DNA from: Stomoxys calcitrans
Lineage: Eukaryota; Arthropoda; Insecta; Diptera; Muscidae
NCBI RefSeq assembly: GCF_963082655.1
Contig: NC_081556.1
Coordinates: 70,417,227 to 70,481,226, forward strand
Direction of reading: 5' to 3'
Length of the DNA stretch: 64,000 bases
Of this stretch, positions 45,800 through 57,220 are shown one piece after another. Both the position numbers and the translations under genes were made by a program. Positions within the stretch are counted from its first letter, which is position 1. Each line of letters begins with the position of its first letter. The notes under the pieces are model-generated. The model ran no database searches, was not told the origin of the DNA, and was given only the letters and a program-made list of their open reading frames with translations.

Positions 45800-47069
45800 T
45801 CTACAATATTATATAAAAATGAAATTGTTGCGCTTTGTTGGTTTGTCTGTTCCGCATAGCCTCAAAAACGTCTGAACCGATTTTCATAAAATTTTCACAG
45901 ATGGTAGAGTTTGGGCTTCTGGTGAAAATAGGGTACTACATTTTTTGATATCCAAAGGGGGGCGGACCCTCCCCCACACCCCAATTTTCAAAAACGTCGA
46001 ATTTCAGGGATGCGTGCACCGATTTAAGCAAAATTTTGTATGCCACTTTATGGTAACCCAAAAACACGAAATTGGTAAAAAATTTTGGGATCAAATAACA
46101 TGGAGGGACGCCCCATCTCCCCAAAGTCTGGGACCGGCCACCCACTAAATACCCTTTAATACGACTTGTAGTTCGATCGGGATAATATGTCAATTAAAAA
46201 AAGGTCTATGATAGAATATTTCGAATCTAATGTTGGTATAAGGATTCAAGTATCTAAATGGGTCACGTCCTACCGTTCCGCAGGACGTGTCAGAGGGCAA
46301 TCCCCTCCCCCTATCCTACCCAAAAATAAGAATAAATTAAAAATAATATATGAATAATATGAAATAATATATGAAGGTTCATCAGGTAGAATAGGACAGA
46401 AATCAAAGGTCTTTGGTAGTAGAGTACACTTTTTACCCTCAAATTGGGATGGACACAGAAGGACCGGCGGATCTTTAAGAATGTGATATCCCAAGTGGTA
46501 GCTTTGATATATGATTTTGAATGTAGATAACCAAAGAGTTTGGCTGCTCCAATCCACCACCAAATCCAAGAGAATGAAGTAGGTCTAACATCTAAACTTT
46601 AATGGGCGGACCCTCCCCCACCCAAAAAAAAAAAAAAAACACCAACTGGACTCTTTCACCACTTTGGGCAATATGGGTATCAAATGAAAGATATTTAAAA
46701 GTAGAGTACAAATCTGACATAAAAATTTATCCCTTGATGTCTGAAGGGCGTCCCCAACCCCCAATTGCGACAATATGGGTATTAAACGAAAGGAATTTAA
46801 GAGTAGAGTACGAACTTGGTATACAAATTTCGCCCAAAGTGTACGGGGCGTTCCCCACCTCCAAATAACCTCCCAAGTGAACTCTTTCTCCGCTTTGAGC
46901 AACATGGGTATCAAATAAAAGAGCATGAAAATGATATCCACATTGCTGCGAAATATCTGAAAGGCCGTACCAGCACCTCAAAACATTATTTCCTGCCAGT
47001 GTCAGTGTGGGGCTCAGATAATATAAGAGAGTGAAAGAAGACGCAGCGGAGCGGGCCCTGTCCAGCTAG
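45800..47069 (+). mobile_element. non-autonomous Helitron
   Basis: Starts TCTACAATATTATATAAAAATG and ends GCTAG at 47069. The flanking bases are A (45799) and T (47070), matching Helitron insertion between A and T with a 5' TC and 3' CTAG. The 5' region has 'gtttgtctgttccgcatagcctcaaaaacg' and 'gaaccgattttcataaaattttcac', common in insect Helitron-derived repeats. The 3' region is GC-rich (gcagcggagcgggccc) but I see no perfect hairpin. No Rep/helicase is encoded. A relic of the family lies at 1073-2047. Confidence 0.75.
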
Positions 47070-47627
47070 TTAAATATAAAGTAATTGCGTCAAAAGACAT
47101 CAGCGTTTTGCAAAATAGTTAGGAGGCGCTGCATGCATACTTTCAGAAATCCGATACACGAGTCTTCTATTTTTGACACATCTTCTATAATCTGTTAAGG
47201 ATTTCCTATTATTACTTGTTGCGTTTCTCGAGTGCCAGCTTTTAAGAAACTCCTGTTACTCGAAGTCATCACGTTCGGAGATCTTGCTAAGCTAAAACCA
47301 CGAAACATTTTCTAGGGCAGCCCACAAAAACTTGCTGAATCGCTAGATGGGCCATCCTATATTAATTTTCTTAGATAACTTTGTGTTGTAAAAACAGTGT
47401 ATAAACAACTCTTCAATAGAACATTTTGTACCATAAATATTTCAGATACGCTGACAGCTTTTATCAGCTTCGTCGATGTCTTACCATATTGAAACGTTTC
47501 GCAAATGCTTTGTCGCACGTCGCACCTTATCTATAAAAGTAAAGACTATTTAAGCATTTTAAACATTGATGTCTTATAATACATTCTTATCGCGAAGAAT
47601 TTAGTTATAATTACCGAAGTTGAGCAG
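47070..47627. other. unannotated
   Basis: No gene or repeat recognised. Confidence 0.35.
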
Positions 47628-47871
47628 AGTTAAATGGACAATAAAAGCGCGTTCAAGTTTGCTGGGCCGACTTTTATATACCCTTCAGCTCAGATAGCAT
47701 TTCGGCGTATTCGGCCTTTAAAATTGCTCATAATTAATTTTTTAAAATTCCGATATAGTAACTGGTTTAAGATTGACTGCAAAATTCAATAACGATATCC
47801 GAAAATACGACAACATTTATCGATAACATTGATATCTAGCCTAACTAAAAACTAAAACCTTTCCAGAGTTT
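47628..47871 (-). mobile_element. old DINE/family C hairpin-end remnant
   Basis: 'ataaaagcgcgttcaagtttgctgggccgacttttatatacccttc' is a decayed version of the hairpin end 'gtaaaagcgtgct...ggccgggccgaatcttatataccctcc'. Little follows it. Confidence 0.4.
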
Positions 47872-48427
47872 CATTTTCGAGCCGGGTGGAATCTTATATA
47901 CCCTCCACCTTGGATCGCGTTCGTCAAGTCCCTTGCCCAGCATCTCTTTATAAGCAAATAAAGGATAATGTATAAAAATGGCCAAGCTATTGGCGCCATA
48001 TTAGGTTATGGACCGATTCGGACCATAATTGGTTAGGATGTTGGAGATTGGTTTATATGGGAGCTATATCAGATTATAGACCGATAAAGAACATATTTGG
48101 CACGCACGTTGAAGATCATATAAGAAGTTATTGTACACAATTTCAGCCAAATCGGATAAAAATTTTGTCCCCTACAGGCTTAAAAGTATGGAATACTTGG
48201 CATAGCTTTTGCAAGTCAAAACAAAAGGATTCATGCCAAAATTAAGCCAAATCGGATAAAAATTGCGCTCTCTAGAGCCTCAAAAAGTCAAGACGTGAGA
48301 TCGGTTTATATGGCAGCTATATATCCTTAACATAGTTGTTAGAAGTCATAAAAAAACATTTCATAAAAATCGAATAAGAATTGCGTTCTCTAGAGGCTCA
48401 AGAAGTATAATCGGTAGATCAGTTTAT
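47872..48427 (-). mobile_element. DINE subfamily A piece, left arm of an inverted composite
   Basis: Starts with a decayed hairpin end ('gagccgggtggaatcttatataccctccacc'), then three or four diverged repeats. It stops at 'cagtttatat' and abuts an oppositely oriented core. Confidence 0.65.
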
Positions 48428-49182
48428 ATATTCGTCTAAGACCCCATAAAGTATATATTTTCTGGATCGTCATGACATTTTAAGTCGATATAGCCATGTC
48501 CGTCCGTCGGTCTGTCTGTCGAAAGCACGCTAACTTTCGAAGGATTAAGGCTAGACGCACAAATACTTCTTAATAGTGTAGATCGGTTGGGATTGTAAAT
48601 GGGCTATATCGGTCCATGTTTTGATATAGCTGCCATATAAACCGATCTTGGATCTTGATTTCTTCAGCCACTAGAGGGCACAATTCATACTCAATTTTGC
48701 ATGAGGTGTTTTATTATGATTTCCAACAACTGTGTGAGTATGGCTGAAATCGGTCCATAACCTGATAAACCCATCTGGGATCTTGACTTCTTGAGCGTCT
48801 AGAGGGCGCAATTCTTATCCGATTTGGCTGAAATTTTTTTACAACGGCTTCTCCCATGACTTTCAACATACTTGTCAAATATGGTCCGAATCGATTCATA
48901 GCCTGTACAGCTCCCACATAAACCGATCTCTCTATTTTACTTCTTGAGCCCCTAAATAGTGCAAATCTTACTCGAATTGGCTGAAATTTTACACTATGAC
49001 TTCAACTATGGTTTCCAACATTCAGTCAACATGATATAGCTCCAAAATTAAATCAATCATTTTCTTTTAGCCTTTTTTGCCTAAAAGGAGATATCGGGAA
49101 AAGAACTCGACAAATGCGATCTATGGTGGAGGGTAATAAGATTCGGCCCGGCCGAACTTAGCACGCTTTTATTTGTTTTTCG
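48428..49182 (+). mobile_element. DINE subfamily A piece, right arm of an inverted composite
   Basis: Begins inside the core ('attcgtctaagaccccataaagtatat'), has GTCY (48496-48518) and internal repeats. It ends with hairpin TTCGGCCCGGCCGAA (49143-49157) and 'cttagcacgcttttatttgttt'. Its own ACCCTCCACCAT end is absent. Confidence 0.72.
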
Positions 49183-49202
49183 CTGCCATTGTCTATTGGA
49201 AT

Positions 49203-49927
49203 TATTATACCCATCACCAAAGGGTGGGGGTATACTAATCTAGTCATTCCGTTTGTAACATCTCGAAATATTCATCTAAGACCCCATAAAGTATATATAT
49301 TATTGATCGTCTTGACGTTCTGAGTCGATATAGCCATGTCCGTCCGTCTATCGAAATCACTATAGCGGCCGAACGCGTAAAGCTAACAGCTCGGAATTTT
49401 ACTTAATATTAATGTAGGTTGTTGGGAATTGCAAATGGCCCATATCGGTTCAGATTTAGATATAGCTCCCATAACTTCTTGAACCCTTACAACCAGCAAT
49501 TTTTGTCCGATTTGGCTGAACATTTTCAGATAATGTTCTGTTTTGACTTCCAACAACTGTGCCAAGTTCGGTCCAAATCTGTCTTTAACCTAATATAGTT
49601 CCGATATAAACCGATCTCCCGATTTAACATATTGAGCCCCTGGAAGCCGCAATTTTTGTCCGATTTTGCTAAAATTTTGCACATTGTGGTTTGTTATAAC
49701 TTCCAACAACTGTACCAAGTACGGTCCAGATCGGTCTATAACCTAAAATTGCTCCAATATAAACCGTTCTCTCGATTATCATTAATTTTTGATGGTTTGA
49801 CTGAAGTTTGGTATGTAGAATAAAATTATTTTGAATAAATTTTTAGCAGAATCCAGAAACGCACCACGAGTTTCACCCACGTTCCCAAGATTGGGGCCGA
49901 ACGAACTTAGCACGCTTTTACTTGTTT
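49203..49927 (+). mobile_element. DINE element with variant end (CCCATCACC)
   Basis: 'ttatacccatcaccaaagggtgggggtatac' start, core, GTCY trace, three internal repeats. The far end 'gggccgaacgaacttagcacgcttttacttg' has lost one hairpin arm. Confidence 0.68.
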
Positions 49928-50059
49928 TTTAAAAATCGGTCAACATTTGATCAAATTTGCTAAATTAAAAAAAAAAAACGCAAAAAACACTCTGAGATAT
50001 CTTAAATATAGGAAGTTCAAGCTGTGAATTAACTCACTGTGGTTGTGATAATTGCTACG

Positions 50060-51560
50060 AATTGTTCATGTTTTAGATTTTATTGATACTTTGTCCTTGG
50101 GCCTGGATCTCCTCCAGTTTGTAACGATGCAGGCTGGAATCGGGGCCGATACAAACTACTTACTTTCGGGGATCAACGCTCAATTGAAATGTATCGTTGT
50201 GCCCTACAAAAGATTGGTAAGAACTGGCCAGGTATAACATTGTATTTATTCAAAAAGGAAGATATAGCTTCTACCATGGGTCCATGGCACACGCTTGGAT
50301 ACCAAGGATTTCCTCAAATCCTGAATCCATACATGGGACTGTAATCTCAACCTTTCAACCACCGTCTGGAAAATTGGTAGATTGGATGAAGCAGATGGCT
50401 AGCGGGGACATGCAGCATTTGTACTAAACTCCGGCTGAATCGCATACCTCAACAAGTCTGAAGGCGTTGTACCCTACGGATTCAACAAGTTGAAAGCGTA
50501 TAGAAGCTGTGGAGTTGGGTAATCAGAAGACGACTCAGCAGTTGTTGCTGAACCCGTGTTTGAGGAACTATCAACTACATCTCTTAAGTCCGGCGGATTC
50601 CAGGAGATTGTAAATCCCCCTGTCCCACGTTCAATACAAGAGGGGAAGGCGTCGAGACGGGACCCGACAAGCCTGTGTGGGTGGATCATCCGGTTGGATT
50701 GGGCACAAGATGTGCTCCAGCAGGGAAGGACGGAACTCAAAAGGTACTAAAACAGCAGCAGCTAATGAAGCATCTATAGAGGAATCGACCACACGTCAAG
50801 TGTCCAGTGTCCTAAAGAAAGTGATTCTACTGCTTTCTCAACTTCCTTGGCTGCGCAATGAAACTCATCATGACAGGATCGAACAAATCTTTTGAAGATG
50901 TCCTCCTCGAGGACTCAGAAAACGAGGCATACGCAACCGTGGTAGTAATTCTGGATTTGACTATGGTCCAGTTTCTGCAGTTAAATCTCAACCATTATAA
51001 GGCCGCTTCAGCGGCACTAAAGGTCCTTCTGATGGCAGGAGAATTTGACGTGGATCTTTTCCAGGAACCATGGTTGTGTGGATGACTGAGAATTCCTGAA
51101 TTTAAGCTATTCAAGGGTACAGGAAATGGGAGACACAGAGCCTGTATTCTTTCAAAAACTAGTCTACATTTTGAAAAAGATTCAGATTAGCCAGCCTTAA
51201 AAAATATATGTCTCATTGCAGGCTGGCTCCCTTATATATGGCACAAGATTCGAAGATACCACCTTCAAGCCTAAAGTTAACGGTTGAAGCCGCTTCTGCT
51301 GGGAAAAAAATGCCTCATTGTAGGAAGTGATACTGATACACATCAACAGATATGGGGAAGTTCGGCTATCAACGAAGGGGGTGAGCTGTTTATCGAACAT
51401 ATATTATTTACAATTTGGCGTTTTCTAACAAAGAAAATAAACCGTCCTTTTTTTACCAGGAACAGGCAGGAGGTACTAGATGTTACTTGTTTATTGGAGC
51501 ATATAAGCGGAAGGATATGCGACTCGGAAGGGCTGGATAACAACAGAATCAATGAAATTT
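50060..51560 (+). pseudogene. LOA-like retrotransposon, ORF1 end and ORF2 endonuclease start, broken
   Basis: A decayed ORF1 tail (50060-50850) shows WPGITLYLFKKEDIAS and KPVWVDHPVGLG. ORF2 then begins with MVQFLQLNLNHYKAASAAL (about 50960) and DVDLFQEPWLCG, the N-terminal motifs of an AP-type endonuclease that nicks the target. A stop follows. A later frame (51290-51420) contains LIVGSDTDTHQQIWGS, the Asp/His-bearing endonuclease core. The frame runs into a minisatellite at 51552. This 5' portion complements the RT-RNase H part at 3883-5985, though they need not be one copy. Confidence 0.75.
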
Positions 51561-52420
51561 TCACTAAAGACAAAACTTCAATGAAATTTTCTCTAAAGAC
51601 AAAATTTCAATGAAATTTTCTCTAAAGACAAAATTTTAATGATATCTTCTCTAAAGACATAATTTTAATGAAATTTTCTCTAAAGACAAAATTTTAATGA
51701 AATTTTCTCTAAAGACAAAATTTTAATGAAATCTTCTCTAAAGACAAAATTTTAATGAAATTTCCTCTAAACACAATGCAATCTTCTCTTATGACAAAAT
51801 TACAAAGCAATTTTCTCTAAGGACAAAATTTTATGAAATTTTCTCTAAAGACAGAATTTCTAAAATATTTCTAAAGACAAAATTTCAATGATATCTTCTC
51901 TAAAGACAAAATTTAATGAAATGTTCTTCAAAGGCATAACATCAATGAAATTTCCTCTAAAGACAAAATTTAAATGAAATTTACTCTAAGGACAAAATTT
52001 CAATATGTCTAAAGACATAATTTCAACGAAATTTCCTCTAAAGACAAAATGTTAATTTTCCGTTAAGACAAAATTTCTGTGAAATTTTCCCTAAATTGCA
52101 TTAAAATTTTGTCTGTCTTTAGAAAGAATTTCATTAACATTTTGTCTTTAGAAAAAATTGCATTGAACCTTGTCATAAGAGAAGATTGCATTGACATTTT
52201 GTCTTTCGAGTAAATTTCGTTAAAATTTTGTCTTTAGAGAATTTCATTGAAATTTTGTCTTTAGAGAAGATTTAACTAAAGTTTTGTCTTTTGAGAAAAT
52301 TGCATTGAAATTTTGTCTTAAGAGAATATTGTATTTCATTAAAGTTTTGTCTTAGAGAAAATTTCATTGAAATTTTGTCTTAAGAGAAAATTATAATAGA
52401 AAATTATAATAATAAAATTA
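51552..52420. repeat. 29-bp minisatellite with internal orientation switch
   Basis: Units like AATGAAATTTTCTCTAAAGAC recur at exactly 29-bp spacing at the left end ('aaagac' at 51566, 51595, 51624, 51653, 51682) and continue, more diverged, to about 52090. From about 52095 to 52420 the same unit appears as its reverse complement ('tttagagaaaatttcattgaaattttgtc'). About 18 forward and 10 or more reversed units. AT-rich, non-coding. Confidence 0.88.
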
Positions 52421-52424
52421 TAAT

Positions 52425-52638
52425 ATAAAATATAAACCGATCACGCGATTTGAATTCAAGAGACTTTAGAGGACGCAATTAGTGTCTGATGTGGCCGAAA
52501 TTTTTAAAGTAGTTTTTTCCCCATAACTTGATAGAGCTCCAATATATTTGAAAAAGTAATCCAAAGCACTCATCGCATGCGAGCCATGGTGGAGGCTATA
52601 TAAGTTTCCACCCGGCGGAACTTAATGCTCTTTTACTT
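52425..52638 (+). mobile_element. DINE hairpin-end remnant
   Basis: 'ataaaccgatcacgcgatttg', 'catggtggaggctatataagtttccacccggcggaacttaatgctcttttactt' is a decayed 3' end of subfamily A. Confidence 0.6.
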
Positions 52639-53474
52639 AAATTGCACCCTGAAGCTCTACAAGAAGATGGGTTTATTTACAAGATTTTTAACTCTTTCGG
52701 ACCACTTTGACTAAAATTTCGGCTTAAGAAGTTAATTCGGAAATCATTTTATGGGAGATCAATTTCCGAATTTAGAGCAGAAAACTTCATTCCATCAAAA
52801 GAATAAAGCATTGTGTTAACATGTCATGGGTGTAAAAAAAAAGACATTAAAGCGTATTACAAAGGACTACGTTAGTGCACCCCCTCCCTTCTTCTTGATG
52901 CTGCCATCCAGTATTCTATTTATTTAGAACGCCTATAAGAGGTTGAGACACAAAACACAAGATGTTCCCATGAAACATATTTTTGATTGCCACGCTACTT
53001 TTTGATACTTGTATCTAAACATTTACATACTTCATATATCGATTACGCAAGTGCCAAGGTCGAAAACCAGGCTAATTAAATTCACTGTCACCGAAATGAA
53101 ACTTTGCTCAACCACGCTCATTAAATAATTTCATGAAACACCCACAGTGGCGCTGGGGAGTTTGTTAGGTTTTTTTACAGTAATGAGTAGTCTTTTGGCA
53201 AACTGCTTAGCAATCTCGCTAGCTTCAATAAGAGTACTTTATTTACTACAGATATCCCTCTACGAATGTTCCACTTGTACAATGCATACCATTCGGTTAT
53301 TAGTATCAATAATATATTAATTTGTTCTAAAATTTTTATTGATATACGGAATATTATTTTGTACAATCTTCTAATTTTATAGACAATTACCAATTTGTAG
53401 AAAGAGAAGCAAATAGGAACAAATTCTAGATAATGGTGATAGAAATACTGCCAGCAAGATAGTGGGATCAAGTT
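52639..53474. other. unannotated 836-bp stretch
   Basis: The first 150 bp may be worn repeat sequence. The remainder is AT-rich with nothing recognisable. Confidence 0.35.
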
Positions 53475-53915
53475 TTTTATACCCACCACTATAAGATAGG
53501 CGGTATACTATTGTAGTCATTTCGTTTATAACACCTCGATATATATACATCTGGTACCCCATGAAGTATACATATTCTTGATCGTCGTGACATTCTTAGT
53601 CCATCTAGCCATGTCCGTCCGTCTGTGGAGATCATGATAACGGTCTAACGAATAAAGATACCCGCTTATTTTTGCAAACATACGTTTTATTATTCTACGT
53701 CGTTGGAGATTTCAAATGAGTCATATCTGTTCATGTTTTGATATAGCTCCCATACATATTGGTTCTTCTAGTTGACTTCTTTAATGTCTAAAAGCTGCAA
53801 TTATTATTGGATTCGTGTTCTGTGACATCTTCAAATGATCGTGCCTAGTATGGTCCAAATCGGTATATAACCTGATATAGCTCCCGTATAAGCCAATCTC
53901 TCTATTTGACTTCTT
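53475..53915 (+). mobile_element. DINE subfamily B-like element, left part
   Basis: Starts TTTTATACCCACCACTATAAGATAGG, TA tract, core, GTCY trace (53612-53626), then internal repeats up to 'gacttcttg', where a LINE end is inserted. Confidence 0.65.
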
Positions 53916-54284
53916 GTTTGTTTGTTTGTTTGTTTATAGAGAGTAACATCAGAATAACAAGGTCATATCGGATATGTTAAAGTGTTGACTCGCAATAGAG
54001 TACATAATACATTGAATACTATCTTAAATGTAATATTAACCAATATTATATATGTTTAATATCTTAAATTAAAATTCGTTGTACATACATAGGACGTAAA
54101 CTTGTGTTTCACTTGAAGAATTAAATGGCTCATTTTAAAAAGAAATGGAATTGCTTATGTTCTGTATGTTGGGTGGTAGGTTGTTCCAGAGACGTACACT
54201 ATGCACAATGTATTGGCGTTCTGAGATTTGAGTGTCAAGTCAAGGTCACGGTTAGATCTGGCTAATTTCAGATGTAAGATATTC
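53916..54284 (-). pseudogene. 3' end of a Jockey/CR1-type LINE with (CAAA)n tail
   Basis: The minus strand translates to VHSVRLWNNLPPNIQNI then a stop, the usual C-terminal motif of Jockey/CR1-like ORF2 proteins. About 200 bp of 3' UTR and a tail of (CAAA)n follow, seen on plus as (TTTG)n at 53916-53936. The 5' part is truncated, as is typical of LINE insertion. Confidence 0.7.
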
Positions 54285-54535
54285 TGGTGTTCTGTTACGA
54301 CTTCCAAGTATGGCTCAAATAGCTCTATAACCTGTTTTAGGTCCCATATTAACCGATCCCCCGACATGACTTCTTGATCCCTGACAAGCCGCAATCGTTG
54401 GCTGATTAGGCTAAAATTTGCACGTTGTGTTTTGTTTTGACATCTAGCATTCATAGTAGGTATTGTCCAAATCAGTCGGTAATCTGATTTAGATCCCACA
54501 TAAACCCATCACCTTGTTAGCCTTCTACTGCTTCT
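54285..54535 (+). mobile_element. DINE element, right part after LINE insertion
   Basis: 'gtgttctgttacgacttcc' and 'cccatattaaccgatcccccgacatgacttcttgatccc' continue the internal repeats of 53475-53915. The hairpin end is not present. Confidence 0.55.
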
Positions 54536-54554
54536 AAATGATTTAAATGTTGTC

Positions 54555-55217
54555 TGGTTTAGCAGAAGTTTTGAAAGTTACGCCCTATAGAGACTCAATA
54601 AGTAAAATCGCAAAATCGGTTCACTAGGGAGCTATATCAGGTTATGGACCGATTGGGAATATATTTGACACGTATGTTGAAGGTCAAATTTTGTGCAAAA
54701 TTACAGCTAAATCAGGCAATAATTGCGCCATCAGGTGGCTCAATAAGTGCAATCGGGAGATCGGTTTATATTAGGAGCTATATCAGTTTAGGACAGATTC
54801 AGACCATGCTAGGATGGAGACCATAGAAGAAGTCGTTGTACAAAATATCAGCGAAATCGGGTAAGGAATGCGCCTTCTAGAGGCTTAAGAATTATAATCG
54901 GGAGATCATGCAAAATGTCAGGCAAATCGGATAAGAAATGCGCAATCTAGTGGCGCAAGAAGTCAAGAGATCGGTTTATATGACAGCTATATCAAAACAT
55001 AGACCGATATGGAGAAATAAGTGTGCAAAATTTTATGCGCCTAGCTTTACTCCTTCGAAAGTTAGCGTGCTTTCGACAGGCAGACAATCGGACATGGCTA
55101 GATCGACGTATAATGTCCTGACGAACAAGAATATGTATACTTTAGATTAATATTTCGAGGTGTTACAAACGGAATGTAGAAATTGGTATGCCCCCATCCT
55201 ATGGTGGAAGTAAAAAT
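54555..55217 (-). mobile_element. DINE subfamily A, hairpin end missing
   Basis: Three or four internal repeats, then GTCY trace (55075-55095), core and the end 'cccccatcctatggtggaagtaaaa'. Confidence 0.65.
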
Positions 55218-55544
55218 ATTCTAATATCTGTATGTATCTGTGTAAGAAGCTAGTTTCTTATATGCAATAATTCTGTGTACGAAAGAACGCATATAAGAAA
55301 AAAAAGTTGGATTTTTTTGGACTTTCTTATATCCGTCGTCTACTGTCAGTCTAGTTATATTCGTCCGTCCGTTAAACAGAAACACCTGAAATCACGATAG
55401 CGTTCGAATGAATGAGGCTATCCGCATAAAATTTTTCATGGAAAATTCTCATTGATGTAGGTCGTCGGCTGTTGCAATTGTGCCATTTGCTCACAATTGA
55501 TCTAATTTAAATTTTAAACTGTTCCACACTGAGCTTATTTAAAA
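55218..55544 (+). mobile_element. worn DINE core fragment
   Basis: 'agttatattcgtccgtccgt' and 'aaatcacgatagcgttcgaatgaatgaggctatccgc' resemble the region after the core in plus orientation. The rest is AT-rich and unrecognised. Confidence 0.35.
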
Positions 55545-56515
55545 TAAGTAAGAGCGTGCTAAGTTCGGCCGGGCCGAATCTTATATACCCTCCACCATGG
55601 ATTGCATTTGTCGAGTTCTATGCGTAGTATCTCTTTTTAGGAAAACAAAGAATATTGAATAAGAACTGTTAGGCTATTGGAGCTATATCAAGTTATAGTC
55701 CGATTCGGACCACAAATGAATGCTGAACATTGTAGAAGTCATTGTATAATATTTCAGTTCATTCGGATAAGAATTGCGCCTTGTAGGGGCTCAAGAAGCA
55801 AAATCGGGATATAGGTTTATATGGGAGCTGTATCAAGCTATTGAACGATTCAGACCATATTAGACACGTATGTTAAAGGTCATGAGAGAAGCCGTTGTAC
55901 AAAATTTCTGCCAAATCGGATGACAATTGCGCCCTCTAGAGGCTCAAGAAGTCGAAATCCCAGATCGGTTTATACGTCAGCTATCAGGTTATGTACCCGT
56001 TTGCGCCATACTTAGCACAGTTATTGGAAGTCATACCAAAACACCTCATGCAAAATTTCAGCCTAATCGGATGAGAATTGCACCCTCTAGAGGCCTAAAA
56101 AGCCAAGATCCCAGAACGGTTTATATTGCAGCATATCAGGTTATGTACCGATTTGCGCCTTACTTAGCACAGTTATTGGAAGTCAAAACAAAACATCTCA
56201 TGTAAAATTTGAAACAAATCGGATGAGAATTGAGCGCTCTATAGGCTCAAGAAGTCAAGACCCAATATCGGTTTATATGGCAGCTATATCAAAACATGGA
56301 CCGATTAGAACCATACTTAACGCAGTTGTTGTATACCAGTGATACCAAAACACCACGTGCAAAATTTCAGTCAAATCGGATAAGAATTGCGCCTTCTAAA
56401 AGCTCAAGAAGTTAAGACCCAAGATCGGTTTATATGGCAGCTATATCAGGCTATGAACCGATTTTGACCATACTTAACACACTGGTTGGAAATAATATCA
56501 AAATACTACGTGCAC
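55545..56515 (-). mobile_element. DINE subfamily A, left arm of second inverted composite
   Basis: 'aagtaagagcgtgctaag', hairpin TTCGGCCGGGCCGAA (55564-55578), CCCTCCACCAT and about five 153-bp-type repeats. It stops at 'aatactacgtgc', where orientation flips. Confidence 0.75.
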
Positions 56516-56970
56516 TTTCAACATTTGTGCGAAGTATGGTCCAAATCGGTCCATAAACTGGCATAGGTGCACTACAAACTGATATTGGATCTTGACTTTT
56601 TGAGCCACTAGAGGGCGTAATTCTTACTCGATTTGGCTGAAATTTTGCATGAGGTGTTTTATTATGACTTACAACAACTCTGCCGAGTATGGTTGAAATC
56701 GGTTCATAACCTGATATGGCTGCCATATAAGCCGATCTTGGGTCTTGACTTCTTGAGTTTTTAGAAGGCGCAATTCTTATCCGATTTGGCTGTAATTTTG
56801 GAAGTGGTGTTTTGGTATCACTTTCATCATTTGTTCGAAGTATTATTCCAATTCGGAGTGTTATTCCACATATAACCTGGTATATGTGCCATATAAACCG
56901 ATCTTGGATCTTGACTTCTTGAGCCGCTAGAGGGCGCAATTATCGATTTGGCTAAAATTTTGCAATTTTT
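56516..56970 (+). mobile_element. DINE subfamily A repeats, right arm of second inverted composite
   Basis: Three internal repeats in plus orientation ('atcttgactttttgagccactagagggcg', 'gatatggctgccatataagccgatcttggg') and no ends. The 162-codon minus frame here is the repeat read backwards. Confidence 0.65.
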
Positions 56971-57220
56971 CAATTCAATCTTTCTGTTTCTTCATTTAAT
57001 TTATTTCAACATACAAGAAATATCCCAGCAAAAACTTGTAGACGTCATTATTTTTGGCATGTAAAATAATGGATAACTCATTACCCTAAGATTTACAAGC
57101 TGCTAAAATATAACGAGTTATCAACAAGAATACCATCTGTGTTACCGGTAGTACAAATGTCGTTACATACAACATTCGATGAAGCTCAAGAATAAGCACT
57201 TATTTGTAATAATAGAAAAC
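56971..57220. other. unannotated AT-rich spacer
   Basis: No recognisable feature. Confidence 0.35.

Noticed and set aside
46270..46941. Minus-strand frames of about 100-118 codons inside the Helitron
   Set aside because: No motif, no start context, and the element family is non-coding in its other copy.
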